Below are positions 15,339 to 24,200 of a stretch of DNA of 64,000 nt, one piece after another; the stretch's first letter is position 1, and every line of letters begins with the position of its first letter. The stretch is from Nocardia transvalensis (GTDB lineage Bacteria > Actinomycetota > Actinomycetes > Mycobacteriales > Mycobacteriaceae). Location: assembly GCF_015477765.1 (NCBI RefSeq), contig NZ_JADLQQ010000009.1:1-64000 (forward strand), given 5' to 3'. The position numbers were made by a program, and so were the translations under genes. The notes below the pieces were generated by a model. The model was given only the letters and a program-made list of their open reading frames with translations. It did no database searches and was not told where the DNA came from.

Positions 15339-16211
15339 ATGACAACTGCCGAATTCGATCCGGTGAGCTTCAAACGAACACAACGCACCAACTGGAACGC
15401 GATCAGCGAAGGCTGGATGTCGTGCCTGGGCGACTTCGAGACCGGTGGCGCGCCGGTGACCGCACGGCTGCTCGAACTCGGTGGGGTGAAGCCGGGTCAC
15501 CGGGTTCTCGACGTCGGCACGGGCATCGGAGAACCGGCCCTGTCGGCCGCGGCCGTCGTAGGTCCCACCGGGAAGGTCACCGGAATCGACCTCGCCCCGG
15601 ACATGATTGCCCGAGCCCGGGCCCGTGCTCACGATGTGGACAACGTCGAATTCGTTGTGGGCGATGTGGAATCGCTGGAGTTTCCCGCCGCATCGTTCGA
15701 CGTCGTGCTCAGCAGGTGGGGCCTGATGTTCGCGGTCGATCGGGTCGAGACGTTCCGGACGCTGGCGCGAGTGCTGGTGCCCGGCGGCGTGCTCGCGGCC
15801 GCCGTGTGGGCCATGCCATGGTCGGACGTGCCCATGATGTCCCTGGGTTTTCAAGTGCTCAGCACCCGGCTCGAGCTACCGCCCGCGTCGCCGGGAGCGC
15901 CGGGTCCGTTCAGCATGGGTGACCCGCAGACGGTCGGCTCGGAGCTGGCCGAGGCCGGATTCGACGAGGTCGAGGTGACCGCATCGCAGGCCCCGTTCGT
16001 GCTCGAATCCCCTGAGCGGTATATCGAATTCAACAAGGTGGTCAGTCCGCCCGGTCTGAAAGACATGCTGCGACAGCGATTCGGCAGCGAAGACGATCCG
16101 GATACCTGGGCGGCCGTGGGCAAGGCCGTCGAGCCCTACCGTACATCGGCGGGCCGGATTTCCCTGCCGAGTAAGACATTGCTGCTGCGGGCTGTCGCGC
16201 CGATCGGCTGA
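15339..16211 (+). CDS. Class I SAM methyltransferase (UbiE/ubiquinone-menaquinone type)
   Basis: The 290-aa protein has motif I HRVLDVGTGIGEPALS (near residue 52), the acidic motif VTGIDLAPDMI, VVGDVESLEFP, and motif III VLVPGGVLAAAVW. This matches Methyltransf_11/UbiE-like small-molecule methyltransferases. The acceptor is not predictable. ATG 15339 follows the desulfurase stop by 13 nt and precedes the gamma-lyase gene by 5 nt, so it is in the sulfur operon 14006-18264. S-methylation of a thiol or persulfide is one possibility, O- or C-methylation another. Confidence 0.8.
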   Translation: MTTAEFDPVSFKRTQRTNWNAISEGWMSCLGDFETGGAPVTARLLELGGVKPGHRVLDVGTGIGEPALSAAAVVGPTGKVTGIDLAPDMIARARARAHDVDNVEFVVGDVESLEFPAASFDVVLSRWGLMFAVDRVETFRTLARVLVPGGVLAAAVWAMPWSDVPMMSLGFQVLSTRLELPPASPGAPGPFSMGDPQTVGSELAEAGFDEVEVTASQAPFVLESPERYIEFNKVVSPPGLKDMLRQRFGSEDDPDTWAAVGKAVEPYRTSAGRISLPSKTLLLRAVAPIG

Positions 16212-16216
16212 TCGAC

Positions 16217-17347
16217 ATGCGATTCGACACCAGGCTGGTGCACAGCGGACAGCGGCCGACACCGGGCACCGGCGATATCGTGCCGCCGATCCATGTCACG
16301 ACCACCTACGACCGCTTCGCGCAGGATCCACCGCGCCTGTTCTATACCAGAGGCGAGAATCCCACGCGGGCGGCGTTGGAAGAGTGTTTGGCCGCGCTGG
16401 AGGACGCGCGGTTCTGCGCGGTCTTCTCCTCCGGGCAGGCCGCCGCGGCGGCGGCGCTGTCGATTCTGGAGCCCGGGCAGCGACTGGTGTCCTCCGCGGA
16501 CGTCTACGGCGGCACCTATGCCCTGTTCGCCACGTTGAGCCGATATGGGATCCGGGTCGATTACGCAGATCTCGCCGATCCAGCGCAGCTGCGGCAGGCC
16601 CTGGCAAGCGACGTCGCAATGGTATGGGTGGAGACTCCGAGCAATCCGCTGCTGAAAATCACGGATCTGGCCGAGGTGAGTCGGCGGGGCCACGCCCGCG
16701 GCGCGGTGGTGGTGGTCGACAACACGTTCGCGAGTCCGGCTCTGCAGCGTCCCCTCGAGCTCGGTGCGGATGTAAGCCTGTACAGCACAACCAAATTCAT
16801 CGCGGGTCATGCCGATGTGCTCGGCGGCGCGCTGGTTTGCGACGACGAGGCGTTGCACGCCCGATTCGTCGAGCATCGGACGGTGACCGGTGCCGTACCC
16901 GGCGGGCTGGACTGCTATCTGGTGCATCGCGGACTCAAGACCCTGTCCCTGCGGGTGGCGCGCCAGAACGCCACCGCGCGCTCGATCGCCGAGGCGCTGT
17001 GCGATTCGTCGGCCGTCCTCGAGGTGATCCACCCCGGGTTGCCGTCCCATCCGAGGCACACCTTGGCCGGTCAGCAGATGAGCGGCCCAGGCTCGATCGT
17101 CAGCTTCCGCTACCGCGACGATCCGGAAAAGCTGCTGGCGAGAACGCAATTGTTCGCCTGCGCGGTGAGTCTCGGCGGCGTGCGCTCGCTGATCGAATGT
17201 CCGGCCTTGATGACGCACCGCCCGATGCCGCGCGCGGTCAGGCTCGCGTCCGGCATCACCGACGATCTGATTCGGCTCTCGGTCGGCATCGAGGATCCGG
17301 CCGATCTCGTGGCGGATCTGGCCAACGCGCTGGAGGGAGACCGATGA
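16217..17347 (+). CDS. Cys/Met-metabolism PLP enzyme (cystathionine/methionine gamma-lyase type)
   Basis: The 376-aa protein matches the trans-sulfuration PLP family: LVHSGQRPTPGTGDIVPPI at the N-terminus, YTRGENPTR (Tyr43/Arg45, phosphate contact from the partner subunit), SSGQAAAAAAL, DVYGGTY (Tyr97 stacking on PLP), ETPSNPLL, and the Schiff-base lysine in YSTTKFIAGHAD (K193). Gamma-synthase, beta-lyase and gamma-lyase cannot be separated by eye. CalE6 of calicheamicin biosynthesis is a methionine gamma-lyase of this family, which is notable beside an enediyne core. The stop overlaps the ATG of the homocysteine methyltransferase by ATGA, indicating coupled sulfur-amino-acid chemistry. Confidence 0.85.
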   Translation: MRFDTRLVHSGQRPTPGTGDIVPPIHVTTTYDRFAQDPPRLFYTRGENPTRAALEECLAALEDARFCAVFSSGQAAAAAALSILEPGQRLVSSADVYGGTYALFATLSRYGIRVDYADLADPAQLRQALASDVAMVWVETPSNPLLKITDLAEVSRRGHARGAVVVVDNTFASPALQRPLELGADVSLYSTTKFIAGHADVLGGALVCDDEALHARFVEHRTVTGAVPGGLDCYLVHRGLKTLSLRVARQNATARSIAEALCDSSAVLEVIHPGLPSHPRHTLAGQQMSGPGSIVSFRYRDDPEKLLARTQLFACAVSLGGVRSLIECPALMTHRPMPRAVRLASGITDDLIRLSVGIEDPADLVADLANALEGDR

Positions 17348-18264
17348 GCAATTCCATTGCCTCCGAAGAGGTCCTGCTGCTCGACGGCGGCATCGCGACC
17401 GAATTGCAGCGCGCCGGGCTGTCGGTGCAGTCGCCGTGGTGGGCCACCCGTGCCCTGCTCACCGAGGCGAACCGGCGAATCCTTCAGTCGGTCCACGAGG
17501 CGTATCTCGCTGCCGGCGCACGGGTCATCACGGCCAACACCTTCCGGGCCAATCTGCGTACGCTTCGCGGCACCCGGCTCGACGACGCGGGCCGGGCCTG
17601 GATGGTGCACGCGGCCATCGGCGTGGCCGATGCCGCTCGCAGGGAGGCACGTGTCCCGGATGCGTGGATCGCGGGTTCGATCGGGCACGTCGAGGACTGT
17701 TACCGACCGGATGCGGTGCCGCCGGACGACGAACTGCGGGCCGAGCACGGTTGGCTGGTCCGCGAGCTGTCCCGGGCCGGGGTGGAGCTGTTTCTGATCG
17801 AGACGATGAACACGATCAGGGAGGCCCGGATCGCCCTGGAGCAGGTGCTCACCGCGGGCGGCCGGGCATGGGTGTCGTTCGTCTGTGCGGAGGACGGAAT
17901 GCTGCTGTCGGGGGAGCCCCTGACCGGTGCTGTGCACGCGGTGCAGCGCGACGGCGCCGAGGCCGTACTGGTCAATTGCACCTCACCGACGGGCACCGAG
18001 GTGGCGATGCGAGCACTGTGCCGTGGTCGGGCGGGGCTGATCGGGGCGTATCCGAATATCGAGGACCGGACCGGTCTGCCGCCCTATGAGCATGTCGATC
18101 GGGCCCTGCCGGCGGCGCTGGGGCCGGACGAGTTCGCCGAACTGGTCTTCCGATGGCGTGCGGACTACGGCTTGGACATCATCGGCGGATGCTGCGGTAC
18201 CTCGCCTGCCCATCTTGCGGCGGCGAATCGGCTGCTGAGCGGGTCGATCAGCGGTCGGCGGTGA
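17344..18264 (+). CDS. Homocysteine S-methyltransferase (MmuM/HMT type)
   Basis: The 306-aa (beta/alpha)8 protein has LLDGGIATELQRAG at the N-terminus, VITANTFRAN, LIETMNTIREA, and the zinc-binding cysteines in VLVNCTSPTG and IIGGCCGTSP. HMT enzymes transfer methyl from S-methylmethionine or SAM to homocysteine, or a related thiol, giving methionine. Coupled by ATGA overlap with the gamma-lyase-type gene, it may recycle homocysteine or supply or methylate a sulfur intermediate. Its 3' end overlaps the converging MFS gene by 17 bp. Confidence 0.87.
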   Translation: MSNSIASEEVLLLDGGIATELQRAGLSVQSPWWATRALLTEANRRILQSVHEAYLAAGARVITANTFRANLRTLRGTRLDDAGRAWMVHAAIGVADAARREARVPDAWIAGSIGHVEDCYRPDAVPPDDELRAEHGWLVRELSRAGVELFLIETMNTIREARIALEQVLTAGGRAWVSFVCAEDGMLLSGEPLTGAVHAVQRDGAEAVLVNCTSPTGTEVAMRALCRGRAGLIGAYPNIEDRTGLPPYEHVDRALPAALGPDEFAELVFRWRADYGLDIIGGCCGTSPAHLAAANRLLSGSISGRR

Positions 18265-19855
18265 TCTGTTCGAGGCTCTGCCGACCGGTCTCCGGCCCGT
18301 AGGTCGCCAGTGCACACACCGCGAGCGCCATCGGCAGCATGCCGAGCGCGGCGGTCGTTCGAATCGAGGGCGCCGTGATCGCGGCGACCGCGGCGGCGAG
18401 GATCAGCACGCCACCGGCTTTCGTCACTCCGGCGGAAAACCCGCTGCCGCGCGCCCGTATCGCGGTGGGGTAGACCTCCGCGGTATACGCGGCCAGCACG
18501 GCGTTCAGGATATTGATACCCCAGATCGGAATGACCAGCAGCACGTAGAGCACCGCGTGATTGTCGACGACTCGGTCGCCGAGCAGGACGAATGCACTCA
18601 GCGACGCACCCATCAGAACGGTCACCAACAGCACCGTCTTCTTGCTGCTCCATAATCCGTACAGCAGGGCGACGGGCAGACTCAGGGGAAATCCGATGAT
18701 GGCGGCATTGCGGAGGATTGCGCTGGCATCCACTCCCGACAAGCCGAGCCGTTGCAGGTTGGACGGCATCCATTGTTGAAAGCCGTATTGGGTCGTGCCG
18801 ACGCTGAGGGCGAGCAGTGCCACGGCGGCCGACAACCCGAGAAACGGCGGGCGGGCCAGTTGCCACGAGCTGTTCCGAACCTTTTTCTCGACGATCGGTT
18901 CGGGGGCCGACTCGACGATGGCGGCGCCGTAGCGGCGCATCACCGCGGCCGCCTCCTCGGTGCGGCCGTTCATCAGCAGAAATCGCGGGGACTCCGGGAT
19001 CCACCGATTCAGCACGAGCAGCAGCACCCCGGTCGGTAGGCCGATCAGCCACAGCAGCCGCCAACCGAAGTGGTCCGGCGACGCCCAGGTGGACGCCAAC
19101 CAGCTGACGATGATGTACGCACCGGCGATGTCGCTGCCGGTGAGGATCATCATCCAGCCCCGGTGCCGCCGCGGAACGGTTTCGCACAGCAGCGCGAAGG
19201 TGATGGGCAGCATCCCGCCGACGCCGAGCCCCATGGCGAAGCACATGAGGAGGTTGAGCCAGTAGCTCGGCATCGCACCGCAGGTGGAGGTTGCGATGAA
19301 CACGACCGCCGCGAGCAGGATCGACGACCGACGGCCGACGCGGTCGCCCAGCCAGCCCCAGAGGAAGGCGCCGATCATGGTGCCGGTGATACCCGAGAGC
19401 GGATACAAGGCGATCGGCAGGGCGTCCGCGGTGGGATTCAACGGCCCCTGCAATCCGTATTCCGCGGCCGCGCCCGGTGCGGTGAATGCCAGCGAAACCG
19501 GCTTCATCACATCGATGGTGACCGCGGCGGCGAGCACCAGCAGAAGCACGATATGTGCCGGGCGCAGGGGCGCGTCGTCGAGCGGCCTGATGCTTATTCG
19601 CTCCGATCGCCGAGGTATCGCGGGTCCGCCGCGCAGCAGCCCGTAGAAGGCCAAGCCGACTCCGGCGAGCAGCAGCAGCATGCCCAACAGCATTTCCTGG
19701 GTCATCGCCATACCCGCCAGGCGGTAGTGCATGTCGCGGGCATGCAGGAACATCGGAACATGCAGGGCGGCACCGGCCACGGTGAGGACGAGACCCAGCC
19801 GGAATGCGAGCGGGTGCCGGTGCGATTCGGGTGCGATTTCGGCAGCGGATGTCAT
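18248..19855 (-). CDS. MFS transporter, sugar-porter/SV2-like family
   Basis: The 535-aa integral membrane protein has MFS signatures GDRVGRRSS (loop 2-3), WIPESPRFLL (loop 6-7), and YPTAIRARGSGFSAG in the second half. An extra hydrophobic pair before the standard 12 segments (residues ~20-75) is unusual. It probably exports a cluster product or imports a precursor at the cytoplasmic membrane. A perfect palindrome sits 39-62 nt upstream, between this gene and the divergent HxlR regulator, so direct control by that regulator is likely. Confidence 0.82.
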   Translation of the reverse strand: MTSAAEIAPESHRHPLAFRLGLVLTVAGAALHVPMFLHARDMHYRLAGMAMTQEMLLGMLLLLAGVGLAFYGLLRGGPAIPRRSERISIRPLDDAPLRPAHIVLLLVLAAAVTIDVMKPVSLAFTAPGAAAEYGLQGPLNPTADALPIALYPLSGITGTMIGAFLWGWLGDRVGRRSSILLAAVVFIATSTCGAMPSYWLNLLMCFAMGLGVGGMLPITFALLCETVPRRHRGWMMILTGSDIAGAYIIVSWLASTWASPDHFGWRLLWLIGLPTGVLLLVLNRWIPESPRFLLMNGRTEEAAAVMRRYGAAIVESAPEPIVEKKVRNSSWQLARPPFLGLSAAVALLALSVGTTQYGFQQWMPSNLQRLGLSGVDASAILRNAAIIGFPLSLPVALLYGLWSSKKTVLLVTVLMGASLSAFVLLGDRVVDNHAVLYVLLVIPIWGINILNAVLAAYTAEVYPTAIRARGSGFSAGVTKAGGVLILAAAVAAITAPSIRTTAALGMLPMALAVCALATYGPETGRQSLEQITADR

Positions 19856-19893
19856 GGAGTCTGTCCCCCTGGTTACAGCCTGCCTCGAGGTGG

Positions 19894-19917
19894 AACACTA
19901 TAACTCGAAATAGTGTT
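19894..19917. promoter_or_regulatory. Operator-like palindrome between MFS and HxlR genes
   Basis: Perfect 8-bp arms AACACTAT and ATAGTGTT around an 8-nt spacer (AACTCGAA). It lies upstream of the MFS start and is divergent from the HxlR gene, so HxlR is the natural candidate binder. Confidence 0.65.
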
Positions 19918-20125
19918 GTCCTTCGTGTGGCAAACAAAGAGCCGTCGCCGGTGCCAACGCGGCGACCGGCCGGTCGGGTCTGCCATTTCGCCGATTGCTC
20001 GGCGGAAACCGGCTATCGGCACGCCCTAGTTCCGGTTGGTTGCTTGCGCAGGTAGCGGCGTGAAGCGATTACCATGTATCTATGTAGCTAACAGCTGTCC
20101 TGAACACGACCTCCGAGGTGCCCAC

Positions 20126-20836
20126 ATGGGAACGAAGCGATATGCGCAGATGTGCGCTGTCGCGGCAGCGCTCGACATCGTCGGCGAGCGGTGGACTCTG
20201 CTGATCATCCGCGACCTTCTGACCGGCCCGAAGCGATACAACCAGCTCCTCGATGAGACATTGGTCGGGATCGGCCCCAATTTGCTCGCCGCGCGGCTGC
20301 AGATGCTCACCGAACAGGGAGTGATCCAGCGCGAGCCCGTCTCCGGCGACGGCCGGGGCGTCCAGTACCGGCTGACGCCCAGCGGCGAGGCGCTCCGGCC
20401 GGTGGTCCTCGGGCTGGCGTCGTGGGGCCTGTCGCATATCGCCTCGTACGAGGGAGACGGGCTGGTGCGTGCCGAATGGGCACGATTGGCGCTGGAGGCG
20501 ATGATCGCCGTCGGACCGGAGCCCGAGGCCGACGAGTCGTACGAGTTCCGTATCGGCGACGAAGTGTTCCATGTGTGCTGCGAGAACCGCACCGCACGGG
20601 TCGTCGGGGGCCCCGCACCGAACGAGCCCGCCCTGGTGGTCACCGCCGACCCGGAGACCTTCATCCGGATCGGAACCGAGCAGATCGCCGTCCTCGACGC
20701 GGTGTTGTCAGGCCGGGTGGTGATCACCGGTGACACCAATTCTCTGTCGCGTTGTCTGCGATTGCTCGACCTCGAGCTCACCTCTGGCGCGCCCGGTGCG
20801 CAGGCCACGAACGCCGAGGCCGTCGACATGTCCTGA
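20126..20836 (+). CDS. HxlR-family transcriptional regulator with C-terminal SCP2-like domain
   Basis: The 236-aa protein has an N-terminal winged helix of the HxlR type: CAVAAALDIVGERWTLLIIRDLLTGPKRYNQLL (residues 10-42; the motif is quoted here only as landmarks GERWTLLIIRDLL and GPKRYNQLL), then GIGPNLLAARLQMLTEQGVI. Residues ~130-225 resemble the SCP2-like ligand-binding domain often fused to actinobacterial HxlR proteins. ATG 20126 is chosen (GAGGTG upstream). It is divergent from the MFS gene and convergent with the enediyne thioesterase gene, whose 3' end is antisense to its last 43 codons (129-bp overlap). Cys9 could be redox-active as in HxlR/HypR, but this is speculative. Confidence 0.85.
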   Translation: MGTKRYAQMCAVAAALDIVGERWTLLIIRDLLTGPKRYNQLLDETLVGIGPNLLAARLQMLTEQGVIQREPVSGDGRGVQYRLTPSGEALRPVVLGLASWGLSHIASYEGDGLVRAEWARLALEAMIAVGPEPEADESYEFRIGDEVFHVCCENRTARVVGGPAPNEPALVVTADPETFIRIGTEQIAVLDAVLSGRVVITGDTNSLSRCLRLLDLELTSGAPGAQATNAEAVDMS

Positions 20837-21268
20837 CCGCGTCGTCTCGTAGGGTTCGAGGGCCCGCCGGAGACTTTCCGGCACCCGGGTCGGTTCCACC
20901 TGGGATCCGTTGTCGCGCATGCACGCCACGCGCTGGCGGCCGCGGGCGACCAGGCGTTCCGCCCCGGTGTTGTCCTCGATCTCGAGATAGGCGAATTCGA
21001 ATTCGATCTGGGTCTGGGTGAGGTCGACCAGCGTCATGCGAATGACGAGCCGCCGGAACGCGGTCAGTTCCGCGAAGTACTCACAGTCGCACTTGATCGT
21101 GAACAGCTTGAGGTCGCGGTGCAGTTCCTCGAGGACGTCGGACGCGTGCTCCAGCAGGAACATCTCTCGACATCGTCCTTGCCAGCGGAAGTAGTGCACG
21201 AAGTAGACGTTGCCGACAAGGTTGGTCTCTTCCAGTCCGACGGTGTGGGACATTTCGTAAGCGCGCAC
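20708..21268 (-). CDS. tebC: Enediyne core thioesterase (E10/TebC type)
   Basis: The 186-aa hot-dog thioesterase opens YEMSHTVGLEETNLVGNV then YFVHYFRWQGRCREMFL, the signature of the enediyne TEs (SgcE10, CalE7, DynE7). These release the polyene chain from the iterative PKS ACP. The conserved domain ends about residue 140 (RALEPY); a further ~46 residues look non-homologous and are encoded opposite the HxlR coding sequence. This suggests loss of the original stop codon. The GTG start lies 3 nt after the PksE stop with GAAAGG 7 nt upstream. It is the last gene of the five-gene minus-strand operon. Confidence 0.93.
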   Translation of the reverse strand: MRAYEMSHTVGLEETNLVGNVYFVHYFRWQGRCREMFLLEHASDVLEELHRDLKLFTIKCDCEYFAELTAFRRLVIRMTLVDLTQTQIEFEFAYLEIEDNTGAERLVARGRQRVACMRDNGSQVEPTRVPESLRRALEPYETTRSGHVDGLGVRGLRTGRARGELEVEQSQTTRQRIGVTGDHHPA

Positions 21269-21271
21269 GTG

Positions 21272-24200
21272 TCAACCTTTCTCGGCCACCGAGAACACGA
21301 CCGGCAGGTTCGGAGTCGGCGCAGCCAGGACGGTGGCGAACGACCAGACGACCGCGGTGCCGTGCCGGAAAGCCAGCCAGCCGTCGCTCGTGGTGTCGAT
21401 GTCCACTGTGAGTCGGGGTCCGGTCACCGTGACACCGAGCTTGATCACGGCCTCGCGAGCACTCCACACGCGGGTCGCGGCGGTGGCGAACGGTTCACCC
21501 GCGACCCGGCTGCACATCTCCGCGAGCGCGACCCCCGAGGCTCCCAGCAGGTCGTTCCAGTGTGCAGCCGGGCGCTCCTGGACGGGTTCGAGATCGCAGC
21601 CGAGTGGGCACTCCCCGGCGACGACGAGGGTGAGACCGGCAGCATGCGAGAAGCTGATGTACTCGTCCGCCGTCTCGGGACGGCCATCGGGCCGGTAGCG
21701 GATCGTCGAGGCATGTCCGAGTGCGGCGGTCAGCGCACGTCGACTGGTGTCGCGGCGGCCCGCCCCGCCGTTGCCCGGTCCCACACCGAATGTGGGTGGC
21801 CGGTCACGCACGATCGCCAGTTGTACGGGGCGGAGCAGCAGATCGTCCAGACGCCGCTGTAGGTGGGGGCCCAGCAGTTCCGGAGTCCATCCGTCGAATC
21901 CAGCAATCGGTGCCACCGCGGTGAGTTCGAGCGCCTCCCACACCGCGACCGGATCGCCGTGCTCGTCGCGGACGATGATGTCGTACACATAGGTGGCTCG
22001 GTCGTGGGACCGTTCCAGGGCGGTCAGCGTGACGGTCCGCGCGTCGGGGGACACCGGGAACCACGCGATGCGTGCCACTTTCGACGGCAGCAGCGTCGAA
22101 TCGGGGACGCAGACCTGGATGGCGTGCATGAATGCGTCTCGGGCCGCCGGGTCGGCCAGGAGGAGTCCGTTCGGTAGCAGCGGGGAGAACCATCGGCCGT
22201 CGCCGACCCGGATGCGCGCCACGCACCGCCGGGCGGAGATGTGCCGGTAGTCCTGCACCGCGCGAAACATCGGCCCGTGGAACATGATCCGGTCGTAGAA
22301 GTCGGTGTCGATCGGCATGCCCAAGCCGGCATCGACAGTGGTGGCGGCGTCGGCGAACTCGGCCACTCGTCGCAGCGGCTCGGGTGGGAGCGGGGGTGCG
22401 GTGTCGTCCTGTCGAGCGCGTCGGCACGTGCCGCGAAAGTGATCGGTCTGGAATGCAGTGGTACTGGACCGGATTGCGACTCGCACGGTGTCACCGCTTC
22501 GGAGTGCGGCGAGTCTGATCGTCGCTCCGGCGTCCGATGCCACGACGATCGGTCGGCGAAATTCGAGGTCGACCAGATCCACCGGCCGAGGTTCACCGAA
22601 CAGCGCCGCCGCCGCGTGTGCCATCGCTTCCATCCCCATCACGGCCGGGAACAGTGCGTCGCCGGAGAAGAGGTGGTCGCCGAGATACGGGTCGGTGGCC
22701 GCCGAAACGTCGGCGTCGGCGATCAATTCGATGCCGGGGATGTGCAGCAGCGGCCGCTCCAGGAAGCGCAGCAGCGGCAGTTCGACGTCGTCGAATCGAA
22801 CGGTCGGCAAGCCCGTGGTGCGCCCGAGGACGACGACACTGGTCGGGCAGTCCCGCGCACGCAGCAGATCCAGCATGATCTCGACACCGGCATCGGTGGG
22901 GATCGGCTCGATACCGTCGCGGATCAGCGAATCCAGTACGCCGAGCCGTTCGCCCATGCCGGTCCCGGACCACACTGACCATTCGATGGTCAGGCACCGG
23001 CAGTGCGTGAAATCCGCGGCGAGGTCGTCGATGCGGGAGCGCAACCAGTCGTTGGCGATCGCATAGTGGGCCTCGCCGCGCAGACCGGCCCGTCCGATGA
23101 TGCTGCCGAAGCCCACGACCAGACGCAGTTCGGCAGCCTCGACCGCGGCGAGCAGGTTGTCCAGGCCGTCGACCTTGGGGGCGAGGGTCCGCCCGACGTC
23201 GCCGGGGGTGAGTGACCCGATCGGGGTGGGGACGTTGACCCCGGCGCCGTGCAAAATGCCCGTAATGGCACCCAGGTCGCGCCGAATCTCCGCCACGGCG
23301 TCGGCCACCGGTCGCGGCTCGGTCACATCGGCCCTGTAATACCGTGCGGTGACACCGGATTCGCGCAATCGGGTCATCGTCGCAGTGACATCGGGATCGT
23401 CGAGGGTGCTGCGGGCCAGCACCGCCAGCGCGCAGCCGGTCTGCCGCGCCAGTGCGGCCGCGCATTCGATGGTGATGCCACGCACCCCGCCGGTCACGAC
23501 GACGACGTCACCGGCGTCGAGGGGAAGACCGGCCGGGTCGAGTGCCAGCTCGCGCAGGACGGGTTCGGCTCGGTCGCCGTCCGAGGTGTAAACGACCTCG
23601 CGGAAGGTGGTGGTGGCGGCGATATCGTCGCACAGCCGGTCGGCGATGTGCTGCGGCGCCGATCCGGTGGCGGCGTGGACCACGGTCGTGCGGACGGTCG
23701 GCGCCTCGAGGTGCACGGTTTTCGCCAGGGCGGCGGCGTCGCGACCGCGGCCGTCGTCGACGACGACGAGATGCGCCTGCCGATCTATCGCCGCGTGTGC
23801 CGCGGTGAGCATCCGCTCGATAGCGGCCGTCTCCGGTTCGCGGGCCCGTGAACCGAGCAGCAGCACCACGCCGTCGCCGAGGTTCGCGCCATCGAGCCGC
23901 CGCTCGATTGCCGCCGCCAGTCGATCGGCCTCCGGTGCGAAGACCTGCCATCGGCCCGCAACGGCGGCGCGGCCACTGGGAGGTAACGACCGGGATTCGA
24001 GTGCGACGGTGAACGGTCGCACCCAGACGTCGACGCCGGTGAGCGTGTCGGGCGCGGCGGCCGATGCCCGCTCGCCGGCGGTATCGGCGAATTCGTCGAT
24101 GGCTTCGGCCAGCTCGGCGATCGTCGCGGTGGCGACATTGGTGGTCGGTTCCGGTGCCGGTACCCCGAGACTGCGTACCGCATCCGAGACGAGTTGGGTG

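Noticed and set aside
16384..17343. Long 5' extension of the homocysteine methyltransferase frame
   Set aside because: It is antisense-frame noise within the gamma-lyase-type gene; the ATGA overlap at 17344 gives the natural start.
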